Source: Microbacterium sp. VKM Ac-2923 (GTDB taxonomy: Bacteria > Actinomycetota > Actinomycetes > Actinomycetales > Microbacteriaceae). From it: 64,000 nucleotides of DNA. The DNA lies in the NCBI RefSeq assembly GCF_022815605.1, contig NZ_JALGRP010000001.1, positions 157,715 through 221,714 of the forward strand, written 5' to 3'. Below, piece by piece: positions 26,811 to 34,914 of the stretch; the first letter of the stretch is position 1, and every line of letters starts with the position of its first letter. A program made the position numbers and the translations under genes. The notes below the pieces were generated by a model. The model did not search any database. It saw nothing but the letters and a program-made list of their open reading frames with translations, and was not told the DNA's origin.

Positions 26811-27983
26811 ATGCTCGATGCTCCGCTGCTCGCCGGTGCCGCGGGGGTCGTCGTGGGCGCGGCGCTGACGCTCGTCCTGGTCTTCGCCCGCCGCTTCGCG
26901 CTCGCCCCGCGCGACCTCGGCAGCGACGCCGAACGGGCGACCCACCGCACCCTGCACGTGGCGGCGGCTGCGGCGGCGGCCCTTCGCGGGGGACGCGACG
27001 AACCGGATGCCGCTCGCGCGGCGAAGCACCTGCGCGTGCTCCTAGCCGCCGACGCGGTGGCGATCGTCGAATCGGCGGCCGACCGGGTCGCCGTCGACGG
27101 GCCCGACGCCCTCGCCGCCCCCGCCCGGCGCGTCGCCGCCCGCGTATACGAGTCGGGGCGTCGTCAGGTGTTCACCGAGGCGGGCGAGGCCGCGGTGGGC
27201 GCACCGATCGTCGTCGACGGGCGGGTCTGGGGCGCCGTGGTCGCCTTCGCCGCCGACGTCCGCGCGCCGCTCGTGCGGGCCACGGGCGATGTCGCCGACT
27301 GGTGCGCCGCCCAGATCGAGCTCGCGGGTCTCGATGCGTCGCGCGCGGCGCTCGCCGAGGCGGAGCTGAGGGCGCTGCGGGCGCAGATCAGTCCTCACTT
27401 CATCTACAACGCCCTCACGGCGATCGCATCCTTCATCTCGACCGACCCGCCCCGTGCGCGCGACCTCGTGCTGGAGTTCGCGGACTTCACGCGGTACTCG
27501 TTCCGGCGGCAGGGGGAGTTCACCACGCTGGCGGAGGAGCTGCGCAGCATCCACTCGTACCTCGAACTCGAGCGGGCCCGCTTCGGGGAGCGCCTCACCG
27601 TGCGGTTGCGCATCGCCCCCGAGACGCTGGCGACCGTCATCCCGTTCCTGTCGGTGCAGCCGCTCGTCGAGAACGCGGTGCGCCACGGGCTGGAGCGGCG
27701 CGAACGCGGCGGTGTGCTCACGGTGACCTCGATCGACGACGGCACGCACACCGAGGTGATCGTCGACGATGACGGAGTGGGGATGGATCCCGACGAGCTC
27801 GCGACCCTGCTCGACCTGGATGCGCCGTCGCCGCACGTGGGTCTGCGGAACGTCGATGCGCGACTCCGCCAGTTGTACGGGCCGGGAGGCGGTCTCGTCG
27901 TCGAGACAAACGTCGGTTCGGGCACCTCGGTGCACCTGCGCGTGCCCAAGTCCCAGCCCCAGCACGAGACGGCCCGTACATGA
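26811..27983 (+). CDS. LytS/YehU-type sensor histidine kinase
   Basis: This is a 390-residue kinase. One N-terminal membrane segment (about 5-27) is followed by a GAF-like sensor region (about 70-175), then the His_kinase domain with phospho-acceptor His196 in AQISPHFIYNAL. The HATPase_c domain has VQPLVENAVRHGLE, DDDGVGMD and GLRNVDARLRQLYG. Unlike full LytS or BtsS it lacks a multi-helix sensor, so it probably senses an intracellular cue. Its stop overlaps the ATG of the LytTR regulator. Together they likely control cstA upstream and the symporter downstream. Confidence 0.92.
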   Translation: MLDAPLLAGAAGVVVGAALTLVLVFARRFALAPRDLGSDAERATHRTLHVAAAAAAALRGGRDEPDAARAAKHLRVLLAADAVAIVESAADRVAVDGPDALAAPARRVAARVYESGRRQVFTEAGEAAVGAPIVVDGRVWGAVVAFAADVRAPLVRATGDVADWCAAQIELAGLDASRAALAEAELRALRAQISPHFIYNALTAIASFISTDPPRARDLVLEFADFTRYSFRRQGEFTTLAEELRSIHSYLELERARFGERLTVRLRIAPETLATVIPFLSVQPLVENAVRHGLERRERGGVLTVTSIDDGTHTEVIVDDDGVGMDPDELATLLDLDAPSPHVGLRNVDARLRQLYGPGGGLVVETNVGSGTSVHLRVPKSQPQHETART

Positions 27984-28684
27984 GCGTCGCGGTGCTCGTG
28001 GCCGACGACGAAGCTCCCGCGCGTCACGAACTCGCGGCGCTGCTCGCGGCCGACCCCCGGGTGTCGGTCGTGCACACCGCGAGCGGCGGTGCCGAGGCGC
28101 TGCGGGTGCTGGAGCGTGGCGAGGTGGCGGTGGCGTTCCTTGACATCCACATGCCCGGGATCACGGGGTTCGACCTCGCTCGGGCGCTCGCCGGCCTCCG
28201 CACGCGTCCGCCGGTCGTGTTCGTGACCGCCGACGACTCCGGCGCTGTGCGGGCGTTCGATCTGGAGGCCGTCGACTACGTGCTCAAGCCCGTGCGGGCC
28301 GAACGCCTGTATCGCGCGCTCGGCCGGGCCCTCGCCGTCGAGGCGGGTGCCGACGCGGCCGACGACGAGACGATCCCGGTCACGGTCGGCACGTCCACGC
28401 GTCTCGTGCGCCGGGCGGACGTGCGGTGGGTGCAGGCGAACGGCGACTACTCGCGCCTATACACCGCGTCATCCGATCACCTCGTGCGCGTTCCGCTGTC
28501 GGACCTCGCCGATCGATGGGCGGACGCCGGCTTCGTGCGCGTGCACCGTTCGTACCTCGTGCACCGCGATGCGGTGACCGAGGTGCGGCTGGCGGGGTCG
28601 GCGCCCACGGTCGCGCTCGCTGAGATCGAGCTGCCGGTCAGCCGTCGCCTCGTGCCCGCCGTGCGTGACGCGCTGCTGCGCTGA
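27980..28684 (+). CDS. LytTR-type response regulator
   Basis: This is a 234-residue regulator. The receiver domain has the acidic pair ADDEAP, phospho-acceptor Asp55 in VAFLDIHMPGITG, and KPV near 105. The LytTR DNA-binding domain occupies the C-terminal 100 residues, with VRWVQANGDYSRLY, VRVHRSYLVHRDAVTEV and LPVSRRLVPAVRDALL. It is ATGA-coupled to its kinase. LytTR proteins bind direct repeats upstream of transporters. I could not identify such repeats with confidence upstream of 24288 or 29698. Confidence 0.93.
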   Translation: MSVAVLVADDEAPARHELAALLAADPRVSVVHTASGGAEALRVLERGEVAVAFLDIHMPGITGFDLARALAGLRTRPPVVFVTADDSGAVRAFDLEAVDYVLKPVRAERLYRALGRALAVEAGADAADDETIPVTVGTSTRLVRRADVRWVQANGDYSRLYTASSDHLVRVPLSDLADRWADAGFVRVHRSYLVHRDAVTEVRLAGSAPTVALAEIELPVSRRLVPAVRDALLR

Positions 28685-28744
28685 CGGGGCCACCTCCACC
28701 GGTGCCGGCCGCAGAGCCCCGATGCGTCCGCCGGCGTCCGCCGG

Positions 28745-28750
28745 TAGAAT
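28745..28750 (+). promoter_or_regulatory. -10 hexamer of the Fic toxin-antitoxin pair
   Basis: TAGAAT, 34 bases before the antitoxin ATG, is a good -10. No recognisable -35 is present. Confidence 0.45.
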
Positions 28751-28784
28751 GACGCAGGCGAACATTTCTGAAAGGGCGAGCCGC

Positions 28785-28931
28785 ATGCGCAACATCAGTC
28801 CGGAGACTCTGCGCCGCACCGTCGAGAAGTCGACACGCTCCTCGGCCGCTCTCGAACGGCGCATCGTTCCTCCGACCTACGTGCGTTCCGAGCGGGTCGA
28901 GCGCTTCCTCGCCGCCCGGCGTGCCTCGTAG
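28785..28931 (+). CDS. Putative VbhA-like antitoxin of Fic
   Basis: This is a 48-residue basic protein, mostly helical: RNISPETLRRTVEKSTRSSA, then ALERRIVPPTYVRSERV. It ends two bases before the GTG of the Fic gene and has AAAGGG upstream of its ATG. The segment SSAALERRIVPP lines up with the inhibitory helix of class I Fic antitoxins (consensus S/T-x3-E-G/N), but Arg replaces the Gly/Asn. The conserved Glu would block the gamma-phosphate site of Fic. The antitoxin role is inferred from size, order and this motif; I cannot confirm homology without a search. Confidence 0.65.
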   Translation: MRNISPETLRRTVEKSTRSSAALERRIVPPTYVRSERVERFLAARRAS

Positions 28932-28933
28932 GC

Positions 28934-29560
28934 GTGCTGAATCCCGCCTACGGAGAGACTCCGCTCGACGCCGACGAGGCTGACGCCCTGACGTCAACTG
29001 CGCGAGCGATGTTGGGAGACGATCCCGATAAGGCCGATGTCTACGCGATCGAACAAGACATCAGTGACGAAGTCGGAATCGTACTCCTTCAAGAAATCCT
29101 CGATGGAGGACTGGGTCTAACAGAGATGTTCGACGACCAGTTCGTGCGCAGGTTACACCGCACCTTGTACGGCGATATCTGGCAGTGGGCGGGCACCTAT
29201 CGGCTCACGGAGAAGAGCGTCGGCATCGATCCGGCTTACATCGCCGTGGAACTCCGACAGTCGCTGGACTCGATCGCCTACCGATGGAGTCATACGAACG
29301 ATTGGTCGCCGCGAGAACTCGGCATCGCCGTGCACGCGGAGGTCGTTCGCATCCATCCGTTCGTCGACGGCAACGGTCGTGCGACGCGATTACTCGCCGA
29401 CCTAGTTCACACCGCCGCTCAGGGTGAGTCTGACTCGTTCTTCGTATACGACTGGGACGTCGACAAACGCGCCTATATCGACTTGTTGAGGAGCTACGAC
29501 GTCTCCCGGAACTCTGGCCCGTTGGCAGCTTTCATCCCCGTGACAGAAGTATTCGACTGA
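28934..29560 (+). CDS. Fic-domain AMP-transferase (putative toxin)
   Basis: This 208-residue protein carries an intact Fic motif, HPFVDGNGRATR (catalytic His141), and the preceding flap region with TYRLTEKSVGI. Fic enzymes usually transfer AMP to a protein hydroxyl; bacterial stand-alone forms such as VbhT and FicT modify gyrase and topoisomerase IV. The start is GTG, two bases after the small antitoxin-like gene. Codon use is less GC-rich than its neighbours (for example GAACAAGACATC, GTACTCCTTCAA), and the pair lies between the LytTR regulator and a symporter operon. Both points suggest acquisition by transfer. Confidence 0.88.
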   Translation: MLNPAYGETPLDADEADALTSTARAMLGDDPDKADVYAIEQDISDEVGIVLLQEILDGGLGLTEMFDDQFVRRLHRTLYGDIWQWAGTYRLTEKSVGIDPAYIAVELRQSLDSIAYRWSHTNDWSPRELGIAVHAEVVRIHPFVDGNGRATRLLADLVHTAAQGESDSFFVYDWDVDKRAYIDLLRSYDVSRNSGPLAAFIPVTEVFD

Positions 29561-29697
29561 CGTACGCGTGTCGCACCTGTGCGACGAGGTGTCACCCCGC
29601 CAGCGCGCGCGGGAGCCGGTCGCCGCGAAGTACATCGCACCCTTCCACTCCGGACCGCAGTGAGGGGGGCGCAGCCCTCACGCAAACGAGGCAGCGG

Positions 29698-30108
29698 ATG
29701 CCACGATGGGATGCCATGACTCCCGAGCCGCGCCCCCTTCCGCGCGTGCGGGTCACGGCATCCACCGCGGGTCGGGTGTCGCGTCCCGTGACGCGCGGCG
29801 TCGCGCTGCCCGGCCGGGTGGCGGACGAGGCCGACGAGGTGTTCTCGCGCGGACTGGTGCGCGCGCAGCTGCGTCTCGCGCTCGGTTGCGTCGCGGCCTT
29901 CGTCGTGGTCGCTGCGGCCCTGGCGGGAGTGATCGCGGCTCTCCCCGCGCTGGGCGACCCGACGCTGTGGTCGGTACCGCTGTCGTGGCTGCTGCACGCG
30001 TACGGGTTTTACCCCGTGATCCTCGTGTTCGCCCTCATCTACGCCCGGGCCGCCGCTCGCAACGAGCGTCGATACCGGCAGCTCGCCGAACCCGAGGATG
30101 CCGCGTGA
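29698..30108 (+). CDS. DUF485-like small membrane protein
   Basis: This is a 136-residue protein with a basic N-terminal tail and two membrane helices (about 62-84 and 100-122: LHAYGFYPVILVFALIYARAA). It ends RNERRYRQLAEPED and overlaps the next start as GTGA. Two-helix proteins of the DUF485 type regularly precede acetate and other monocarboxylate symporters of the SSS family, and this fits by size, topology and place. The start could be 29698 (GAGG upstream) or 29716. The function of these partners is not settled; they may stabilise or regulate the symporter. Confidence 0.75.
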   Translation: MPRWDAMTPEPRPLPRVRVTASTAGRVSRPVTRGVALPGRVADEADEVFSRGLVRAQLRLALGCVAAFVVVAAALAGVIAALPALGDPTLWSVPLSWLLHAYGFYPVILVFALIYARAAARNERRYRQLAEPEDAA

Positions 30109-31559
30109 ACCCGGTTCTCGACCTCACCGCGGTGGGGCTGCTCGTGGTGACGACCGCGGTGCTCGGGTTCGCCGGCATCCGGTCTTCTCGGACGCGCAGC
30201 GACTTCTTCGTCGCGTCGCGCAGCGTCGGGAGCGTCTGGAACGCCTCGGCGATCAGCGGGGAGTACCTGTCGGCGGGGACGTTCCTGGGACTCGCGGGAC
30301 TCGTGCTGCTGTCGGGGGCGGAGGGCTTCTGGTTCCCGATCGGGTATGCGGCCGGGTACCTGCTGGTGCTGCTCTTCGTGGCCGCGCCCCTGCGCCGGAG
30401 CGGCGCGTACACGATCCCCGACTTCGTCGAGGCGCGGCTGGAGTCCCGTGCGGTGCGTCGGGTGACCAGCGTGGTGGTGCTCGTCATCGGGTGGCTCTAC
30501 ATCGTGCCGCAGCTGCACGGGGCCTCCCTCGCCCTGGGGGTGGTCGCCGACGTGCCGCGGTGGACGGGTGGGGTGCTCGTGGCTGTGCTGGTGGCCGCGG
30601 TCGTCGCCGCGGGTGGGATGCGCGCGATCACGGCGGTGCAGGCGTTCCAGTACTGGCTCAAGCTCACGGCCCTGCTCGTTCCCGCAGTGTTCCTGCTCGT
30701 GGCGCTGTCGGGCGGAGGCACCGACATCGACCCCGCCCGTGTGTTCCCCGCCGAGAGCGGTCCCGGCGCGATCGACGCGTACGCCACCGTCTCCCTGCTG
30801 ATGGCCCTCCTGCTCGGAACGATCGGCCTGCCGCACGTGCTCGTGCGGTTCTACACGAGTCCGAACGGGGCGTCGGCTCGGCGCACCACGGTGGTCGTCA
30901 TCGTGCTCATCGGAGCGTTCTACGCGGTGTCGTCGACGATGGGCCTGATCGCGCGCGTCGTGGCGCCCGACCTGGCGGTGGCCGGCGTCGCCGACACCGT
31001 GGTGCTCGCGCTTCCCTCGCGGGTCTTCCCGGGCTTGGTGGGGGAGCTGCTGACGTCGCTGCTGGTGGCCGGGGCGTTCGCCGCCTTCCTCGCGACGTCG
31101 TCGGGGCTCGTCGTCTCGCTCGCCGGGGTCGTCAGTCAGGACGTGTTCGGGGGAGGGGTGCGTTCCTTCCGCCTCTCGGCCGTGCTGTGCACGGCGGTGC
31201 CGCTCGCCGTCGCTCTCCTGACGGAACCGGCGGGGCTCGTCGCCAGCGTCGGCCTGGTGTTCGTCTTCGCAGCGTCCACCCTCTCGCCGGTGCTGCTGCT
31301 CGGCGTGTGGTGGCCGCGCCTCACCGCGCGCGGCGCGGTGGCGGGCATGGCCGTGGGCGCCGTCTCGTGCGGGGCGGCGCTCCTCGCGGGCGGGTGGCTC
31401 CGCGTCACGGGCGAATGGGCCGTGCTCGTCACGCAGCCGGCGGCCTGGACCATTCCGTTGACGACGGTCGTCATCGTGGCGGTGTCGCTGCTCGACCGGG
31501 GCGGCGCGCCCGCGCGGGTGGAGCGGTATCTGGCGCGGCTGCACACGCCGGACGCGTGA
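30105..31559 (+). CDS. Sodium:solute symporter, monocarboxylate (MctC/ActP) type
   Basis: This is a 484-residue secondary transporter with about 13 helices. Family landmarks are RSRTRSDFFVASRSVG, SGEYLSAGTFLGLAG (the sodium-site region), SGAYTIPDFVEARLES, GGMRAITAVQAFQYWLK and LPHVLVRFYTSPNGASARR. These place it with ActP/MctC importers of acetate, pyruvate or propionate rather than proline or sugar carriers. The start is GTG overlapping the DUF485-like gene. The LytS/LytTR pair 1.4 kb upstream is a likely regulator if the Fic genes are a later insertion. No clear terminator follows; a repeat array does. Confidence 0.9.
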   Translation: MNPVLDLTAVGLLVVTTAVLGFAGIRSSRTRSDFFVASRSVGSVWNASAISGEYLSAGTFLGLAGLVLLSGAEGFWFPIGYAAGYLLVLLFVAAPLRRSGAYTIPDFVEARLESRAVRRVTSVVVLVIGWLYIVPQLHGASLALGVVADVPRWTGGVLVAVLVAAVVAAGGMRAITAVQAFQYWLKLTALLVPAVFLLVALSGGGTDIDPARVFPAESGPGAIDAYATVSLLMALLLGTIGLPHVLVRFYTSPNGASARRTTVVVIVLIGAFYAVSSTMGLIARVVAPDLAVAGVADTVVLALPSRVFPGLVGELLTSLLVAGAFAAFLATSSGLVVSLAGVVSQDVFGGGVRSFRLSAVLCTAVPLAVALLTEPAGLVASVGLVFVFAASTLSPVLLLGVWWPRLTARGAVAGMAVGAVSCGAALLAGGWLRVTGEWAVLVTQPAAWTIPLTTVVIVAVSLLDRGGAPARVERYLARLHTPDA

Positions 31560-31636
31560 GGTGGTGGGGTTGGCGCGCGCGTGAACGCGGGGCGCGGGGT
31601 GCGCGGTGCCGCGCATGTCGGAACGCCGGGCCGCGG

Positions 31637-31746
31637 GCGCGCACGTGTAACCCGCGGGGCGCGCACGTGTGAACCGCGGGGCGCGCACGTGAAAACCGCG
31701 GGGCGGGCACGTGTGAACCGCGGGGCGCGCACGCATAAACGCTGTT
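31637..31746. repeat. 22-bp tandem repeat array, five units
   Basis: Five units of exactly 22 bp run head to tail: 31637, 31659, 31681, 31703 and 31725. The core is GCGCGCACGTGTGAACCGCG. The first four differ at one to three positions; the fifth diverges in its second half. The array lies after the symporter, between converging transcripts. Confidence 0.85.
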
Positions 31747-31798
31747 CGTGCCCATGAACGCGATGTCCCCGTGTTTATGCGCACGAATCGCGTTCATG
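31732..31798. repeat. Interleaved inverted repeats (A-B-A'-B')
   Basis: CGCATAAAC (31732-31740) pairs with GTTTATGCG (31773-31781). CATGAACGCGAT (31753-31764) pairs with ATCGCGTTCATG (31787-31798). The pairs interlock, so one strand could form a pseudoknot but not a simple hairpin. A 6-bp TTCGTG/CACGAA pair lies within. Confidence 0.75.
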
Positions 31799-31852
31799 CC
31801 GCGGTCTCGGGCGGTCCATGCCCGTCGCACGCTTCGGCTGGGCCCGGCGACG

Positions 31853-32368
31853 TCAGCCGCGCGCCCGATGCCGGCGCACGGCTGCGCGGTTCGCGCATCG
31901 GACCGAGCAGTAGCGCTGCCGGCCGTTCCGCGTGACATCCACGACAACGTTCGCGCAGGGCTCGGCGCCGCACCGACCCAGTCGGTTCATCCCGCGGGTG
32001 ACCAGGTGCAGAGACGTCCCGACCGAGATGACGGCCGCGAGGACACGAGGGAGGGTTTCGTAGTTATCGCGGTAGTGCAGGTGCCACCCCTCCCCGTCAT
32101 GGTCGGTGAGGCGCGGGTAGGCGGCTACGGCCGCCATCTGCGCGTTGAGCAGGAGCGCGCGCTCGTCGGGGTCGGTCGCATCCACGACTCGGAGCCATTC
32201 GTCGATGACCCGTCGGGTGTCGACGTGATCGTCGGATGCCGCGGCGAATCGCATCGTCATCCCCATCTCGATCGTGCGCTCTTCGATGCCCGCGCGGTCG
32301 ACCGGCCAGTCGTTGGCGAGCGAGGCCGCGAGAAGGACGGCGTACTCGCCGTAAGGGTTGAGATGCAT
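31853..32368 (-). CDS. CGNR zinc-finger protein
   Basis: This is a 171-residue protein. An N-terminal ABATE-like helical domain (HLNPYGEYAVLLAASLAND onward) is followed by a C-terminal CGNR-type zinc finger: RCGAEPCANVVVDVTRNGR, then RYCSVRCANRAAVRRHR. The four Cys and the basic tail fit a DNA-binding regulator with a ligand-sensing N-terminus, as proposed for the family; CANR replaces the namesake CGNR. It is divergent from a small gene 25 bp away, so both promoters must overlap. Its target is probably itself or that neighbour. Confidence 0.88.
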   Translation of the reverse strand: MHLNPYGEYAVLLAASLANDWPVDRAGIEERTIEMGMTMRFAAASDDHVDTRRVIDEWLRVVDATDPDERALLLNAQMAAVAAYPRLTDHDGEGWHLHYRDNYETLPRVLAAVISVGTSLHLVTRGMNRLGRCGAEPCANVVVDVTRNGRQRYCSVRCANRAAVRRHRARG

Positions 32369-32393
32369 AAGGACATTACATCAGGCTGGGCAC

Positions 32394-32588
32394 ATGACCG
32401 CCTCCCGACTGCTGCCCGCCGCGGCCATGGCCCCTCTTCACGAACACGCCTGGATCACCGAATCTCTCCACGCGACCAGTGAGGGACGTGTCCGATACGT
32501 GCGCTGCACCGGGTGCACCGCACGACGCATCGACCTCGATCCGGTCGTCCTCGCGCCGGCGTCCGCACTGTCGCGCGTGATCGGCTGA
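32394..32588 (+). CDS. Small conserved Cys-containing protein
   Basis: This is a 64-residue protein with HEHAWITESLHATSEGRVRY and then VRCTGCTARRIDL, a His/Cys pattern that could bind one zinc. Similar tiny proteins occur across actinobacteria without known function. The ATG at 32394 is preceded by CAGGCT at a six-base distance, a possible leaderless -10. It shares a 25-bp spacer with the divergent CGNR gene. I cannot name a role. Confidence 0.6.
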   Translation: MTASRLLPAAAMAPLHEHAWITESLHATSEGRVRYVRCTGCTARRIDLDPVVLAPASALSRVIG

Positions 32589-32675
32589 CCCGCATCTCCG
32601 CGTGGAGCCCCTCCTCCCCAGGTGACTGACCCGCACGGGACCGGGCATGCACCGGTCGGTGTCGGCGGTCCGGGT

Positions 32676-32681
32676 TAACGT
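32676..32681 (+). promoter_or_regulatory. -10 hexamer for recQ
   Basis: TAACGT ends six bases before the GTG at 32688. The spacer GGAGGG also looks like a ribosome site but sits too close to the start to work well, so leaderless initiation is the better reading. Confidence 0.5.
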
Positions 32682-32687
32682 GGAGGG

Positions 32688-34727
32688 GTGACACATCCCG
32701 GCGCCGCCCCCGAGCCATACGCCGACGCGCCGCCCGAGCCGTACGGCGTCTTCGACGATCCGTACGCGGGCGCCGAGTGGGACCCCGATCAGTTCGCCCC
32801 ACCCGAGGATCTCGACGCGCCGCCTCCGCCCGTCGATCCGTCGTCGCCGTTCGCGCGCGCGGTCGTCGCGACGGGCACCGCGCGCGAACTTCCGGCCGTG
32901 CGCGATTTCACCGGCCGCGACCCCCGCGAGGTGCTGCACGAGGTCTACGGCTACGACTCTTTCCGCGGCGACCAAGCCGACATCGTGCAGCACGTCATCG
33001 ACGGCGGCGACGCGGTCGTGCTCATGCCCACCGGCGGCGGCAAGAGCGTCACCTTCCAGGTGCCGGCGCTCGTGCGGCCGGGCACGGGGCTCGTCGTCAG
33101 CCCGCTGATCGCGCTCATGCATGACCAGGTCGAGGCGCTGATCGCCAACGGCGTGCGGGCGGGCTATCTCAACTCGACGCAGGCTCCCGCGGAGCGTCAG
33201 GCCGTCGAGCAGGCCTACCTCGCGGGCGAACTCGACCTGCTCTACGTCGCGCCCGAGCGTCTGAACGGGGCCCAGACCCTCGCGTTCCTCGCCCGGGGTC
33301 GCCTCAGCGTCATCGCGATCGACGAGGCCCACTGCGTGTCGCAATGGGGTCACGACTTCCGCCCCGACTACCTCGCCCTCGGCGACCTCGCAGAGCGGTT
33401 CGCCGGCGTTCCACGCATGGCTCTCACTGCCACGGCGACGACCGCGACCGCCCAAGAGATCGTCGAGCGGCTGCGCCTGCGCGATGCCCGCGGCTTCGTC
33501 GCGAGCTTCGACCGGCCGAACATCCAGTACCGCATCGACGCCAAGGTCGACCCGAGGCGTCAGCTCGTGCAGTTCATCAAGGCCCAGCCCGACGGCTCGG
33601 CAGGCATCGTCTACGCACTCAGTCGCAAGAGTGTCGAGCAGACGGCGGCGTACCTCTGCACCCAGGGGCTCGACGCCCTGCCATACCACGCGGGCCTCGA
33701 CGCCTCCGTGCGCGCGGCGAACCAGTCGCGCTTCCTCCGCGACGACGGCGTCATCATGGTCGCGACCATCGCGTTCGGGATGGGCATCGACAAGCCCGAC
33801 GTGCGCTTCGTCGCCCACATCGACCTGCCCAAGTCGGTCGAGGGCTACTACCAAGAGACCGGACGCGCCGGCCGCGACGGCGACCCGTCGGTGGTGTGGA
33901 TGGCCTACGGCCTCGGCGACGTCGTCCAGCAGCGCCGCATGATCGACCAGTCGCCCGGCGACCGTTCCTACAAACTGCGCCTCGGCCAGCACCTCGACGC
34001 CATGCTCGCCCTGTGTGAGACGGTCGGATGCCGTCGGCAGAACCTGCTCGATTATTTCGGTCAGCGCTCCGAGCCGTGCGGCAACTGCGACACCTGCCTC
34101 ACCCCGCCCGACACGTGGGACGGCCTCGTCGCTGCGCAGAAGCTCCTGTCGACGATCGTGCGTCTGCAGCGCGAGCGCGGGCAGGCGTTCGGCGCCGGGC
34201 ACCTCATCGACATCCTCCGCGGAGCCAAGACCGAGCGCATCGCCCAACAGGGCCACGACCGACTCAGCACCTACGGGCTCGGCGGCGACCTGTCCGATCA
34301 GGACTGGCGCAGCGTCATCCGTCAGCTGCTCGCCCGGGGCATCATCGTCGCTCAGGGCGACTACGGCACGCTCGCCCTCAGTGAAGCGTCGGCGCCCGTT
34401 CTGCGCGGCGAGGCGCCGGTGCCCCTCCGTCGCGACGTGCTCGGTCGCACCGGGGGAAGCGGCGGGGGGAGTCGTCAGCGCAAATCGAGCGCCGACGAGG
34501 TGGCACCCGCCGACCGCGACCTGTTCGAGGCGCTGCGCGCCTGGCGAGCAGAGAAGGCCCGCGAGCAGGGAGTACCGGCGTACATCGTGTTCGGGGATGC
34601 CACGCTCCGCGCCATCGCCGCCGCCCGCCCCGCATCGGTCGGCGACCTCGACGGCATCACCGGAATCGGCGCCAAGAAGCGCGAGGCCTACGGCGACGGC
34701 ATCCTGACGGTCGTCGCCGCGAGCTGA
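32688..34727 (+). CDS. recQ: RecQ-family ATP-dependent DNA helicase
   Basis: This is a 679-residue 3'-5' DNA helicase for recombination and fork repair. A disordered acidic N-terminus of about 65 residues precedes the core: FRGDQADIVQHVI, Walker A MPTGGGKSVTFQ (about 115), IDEAHCVSQWGHDFRPDY with DEAH at 212-215, TATATT, GIVYALSR and QETGRAGRDGDPS. The RecQ zinc-binding cluster follows at about 443-470 (four Cys in VGCRRQN and SEPCGNCDTC), then a winged-helix domain and an HRDC domain in the last 85 residues. All functional parts are present. The start is GTG with a -10 at leaderless distance. Confidence 0.95.
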   Translation: MTHPGAAPEPYADAPPEPYGVFDDPYAGAEWDPDQFAPPEDLDAPPPPVDPSSPFARAVVATGTARELPAVRDFTGRDPREVLHEVYGYDSFRGDQADIVQHVIDGGDAVVLMPTGGGKSVTFQVPALVRPGTGLVVSPLIALMHDQVEALIANGVRAGYLNSTQAPAERQAVEQAYLAGELDLLYVAPERLNGAQTLAFLARGRLSVIAIDEAHCVSQWGHDFRPDYLALGDLAERFAGVPRMALTATATTATAQEIVERLRLRDARGFVASFDRPNIQYRIDAKVDPRRQLVQFIKAQPDGSAGIVYALSRKSVEQTAAYLCTQGLDALPYHAGLDASVRAANQSRFLRDDGVIMVATIAFGMGIDKPDVRFVAHIDLPKSVEGYYQETGRAGRDGDPSVVWMAYGLGDVVQQRRMIDQSPGDRSYKLRLGQHLDAMLALCETVGCRRQNLLDYFGQRSEPCGNCDTCLTPPDTWDGLVAAQKLLSTIVRLQRERGQAFGAGHLIDILRGAKTERIAQQGHDRLSTYGLGGDLSDQDWRSVIRQLLARGIIVAQGDYGTLALSEASAPVLRGEAPVPLRRDVLGRTGGSGGGSRQRKSSADEVAPADRDLFEALRAWRAEKAREQGVPAYIVFGDATLRAIAAARPASVGDLDGITGIGAKKREAYGDGILTVVAAS

Positions 34728-34774
34728 CGTGCGCGCGGGCCCGGTTCCGTTCGACCGGCTCAGAGCCTCGTCCC

Positions 34775-34914
34775 GAGGTGGCCGAGCCCGTCGGCGCCAC
34801 CGGTCGTGATCTGACTCTGTGGGTTTGGAGGTGGCTGAGCCCGTCGGCGCCACCGGTCGTGATCCGAGTCCGTGGTTTAGGGGTGGCTGAGCCTGTCGAT
34901 CCCACCGGTCGTGT
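34775..34914. repeat. Three tandem 52-53 bp repeats
   Basis: Units start at 34775, 34828 and 34880. Each contains GGTGGCTGAGCC, then GTCG, then CCACCGGTCGTG, so each folds as a GGTGG/CCACC hairpin; the inner GAGCCTGTCGA matches the REP-like core found elsewhere. A single partial REP copy precedes them at 34750. They fill the 344-base gap between recQ and the acyl-CoA oxidase gene, where I see no other feature. Confidence 0.8.

Noticed and set aside
28932..29560. Phage or integrated island around the Fic genes
   Set aside because: GC drops only over the pair itself. There is no integrase, tRNA or direct repeat, so only a small insertion is supported.
29570..29585. Hairpin GTCGCAC/GTGCGAC as terminator of the Fic gene
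   Set aside because: The loop would be only two bases with a seven-base stem and no U-tract, so it is too weak to call.
31637..31746. CRISPR-like array
   Set aside because: The units are contiguous 22-mers with no spacers between them, and no cas genes are nearby.
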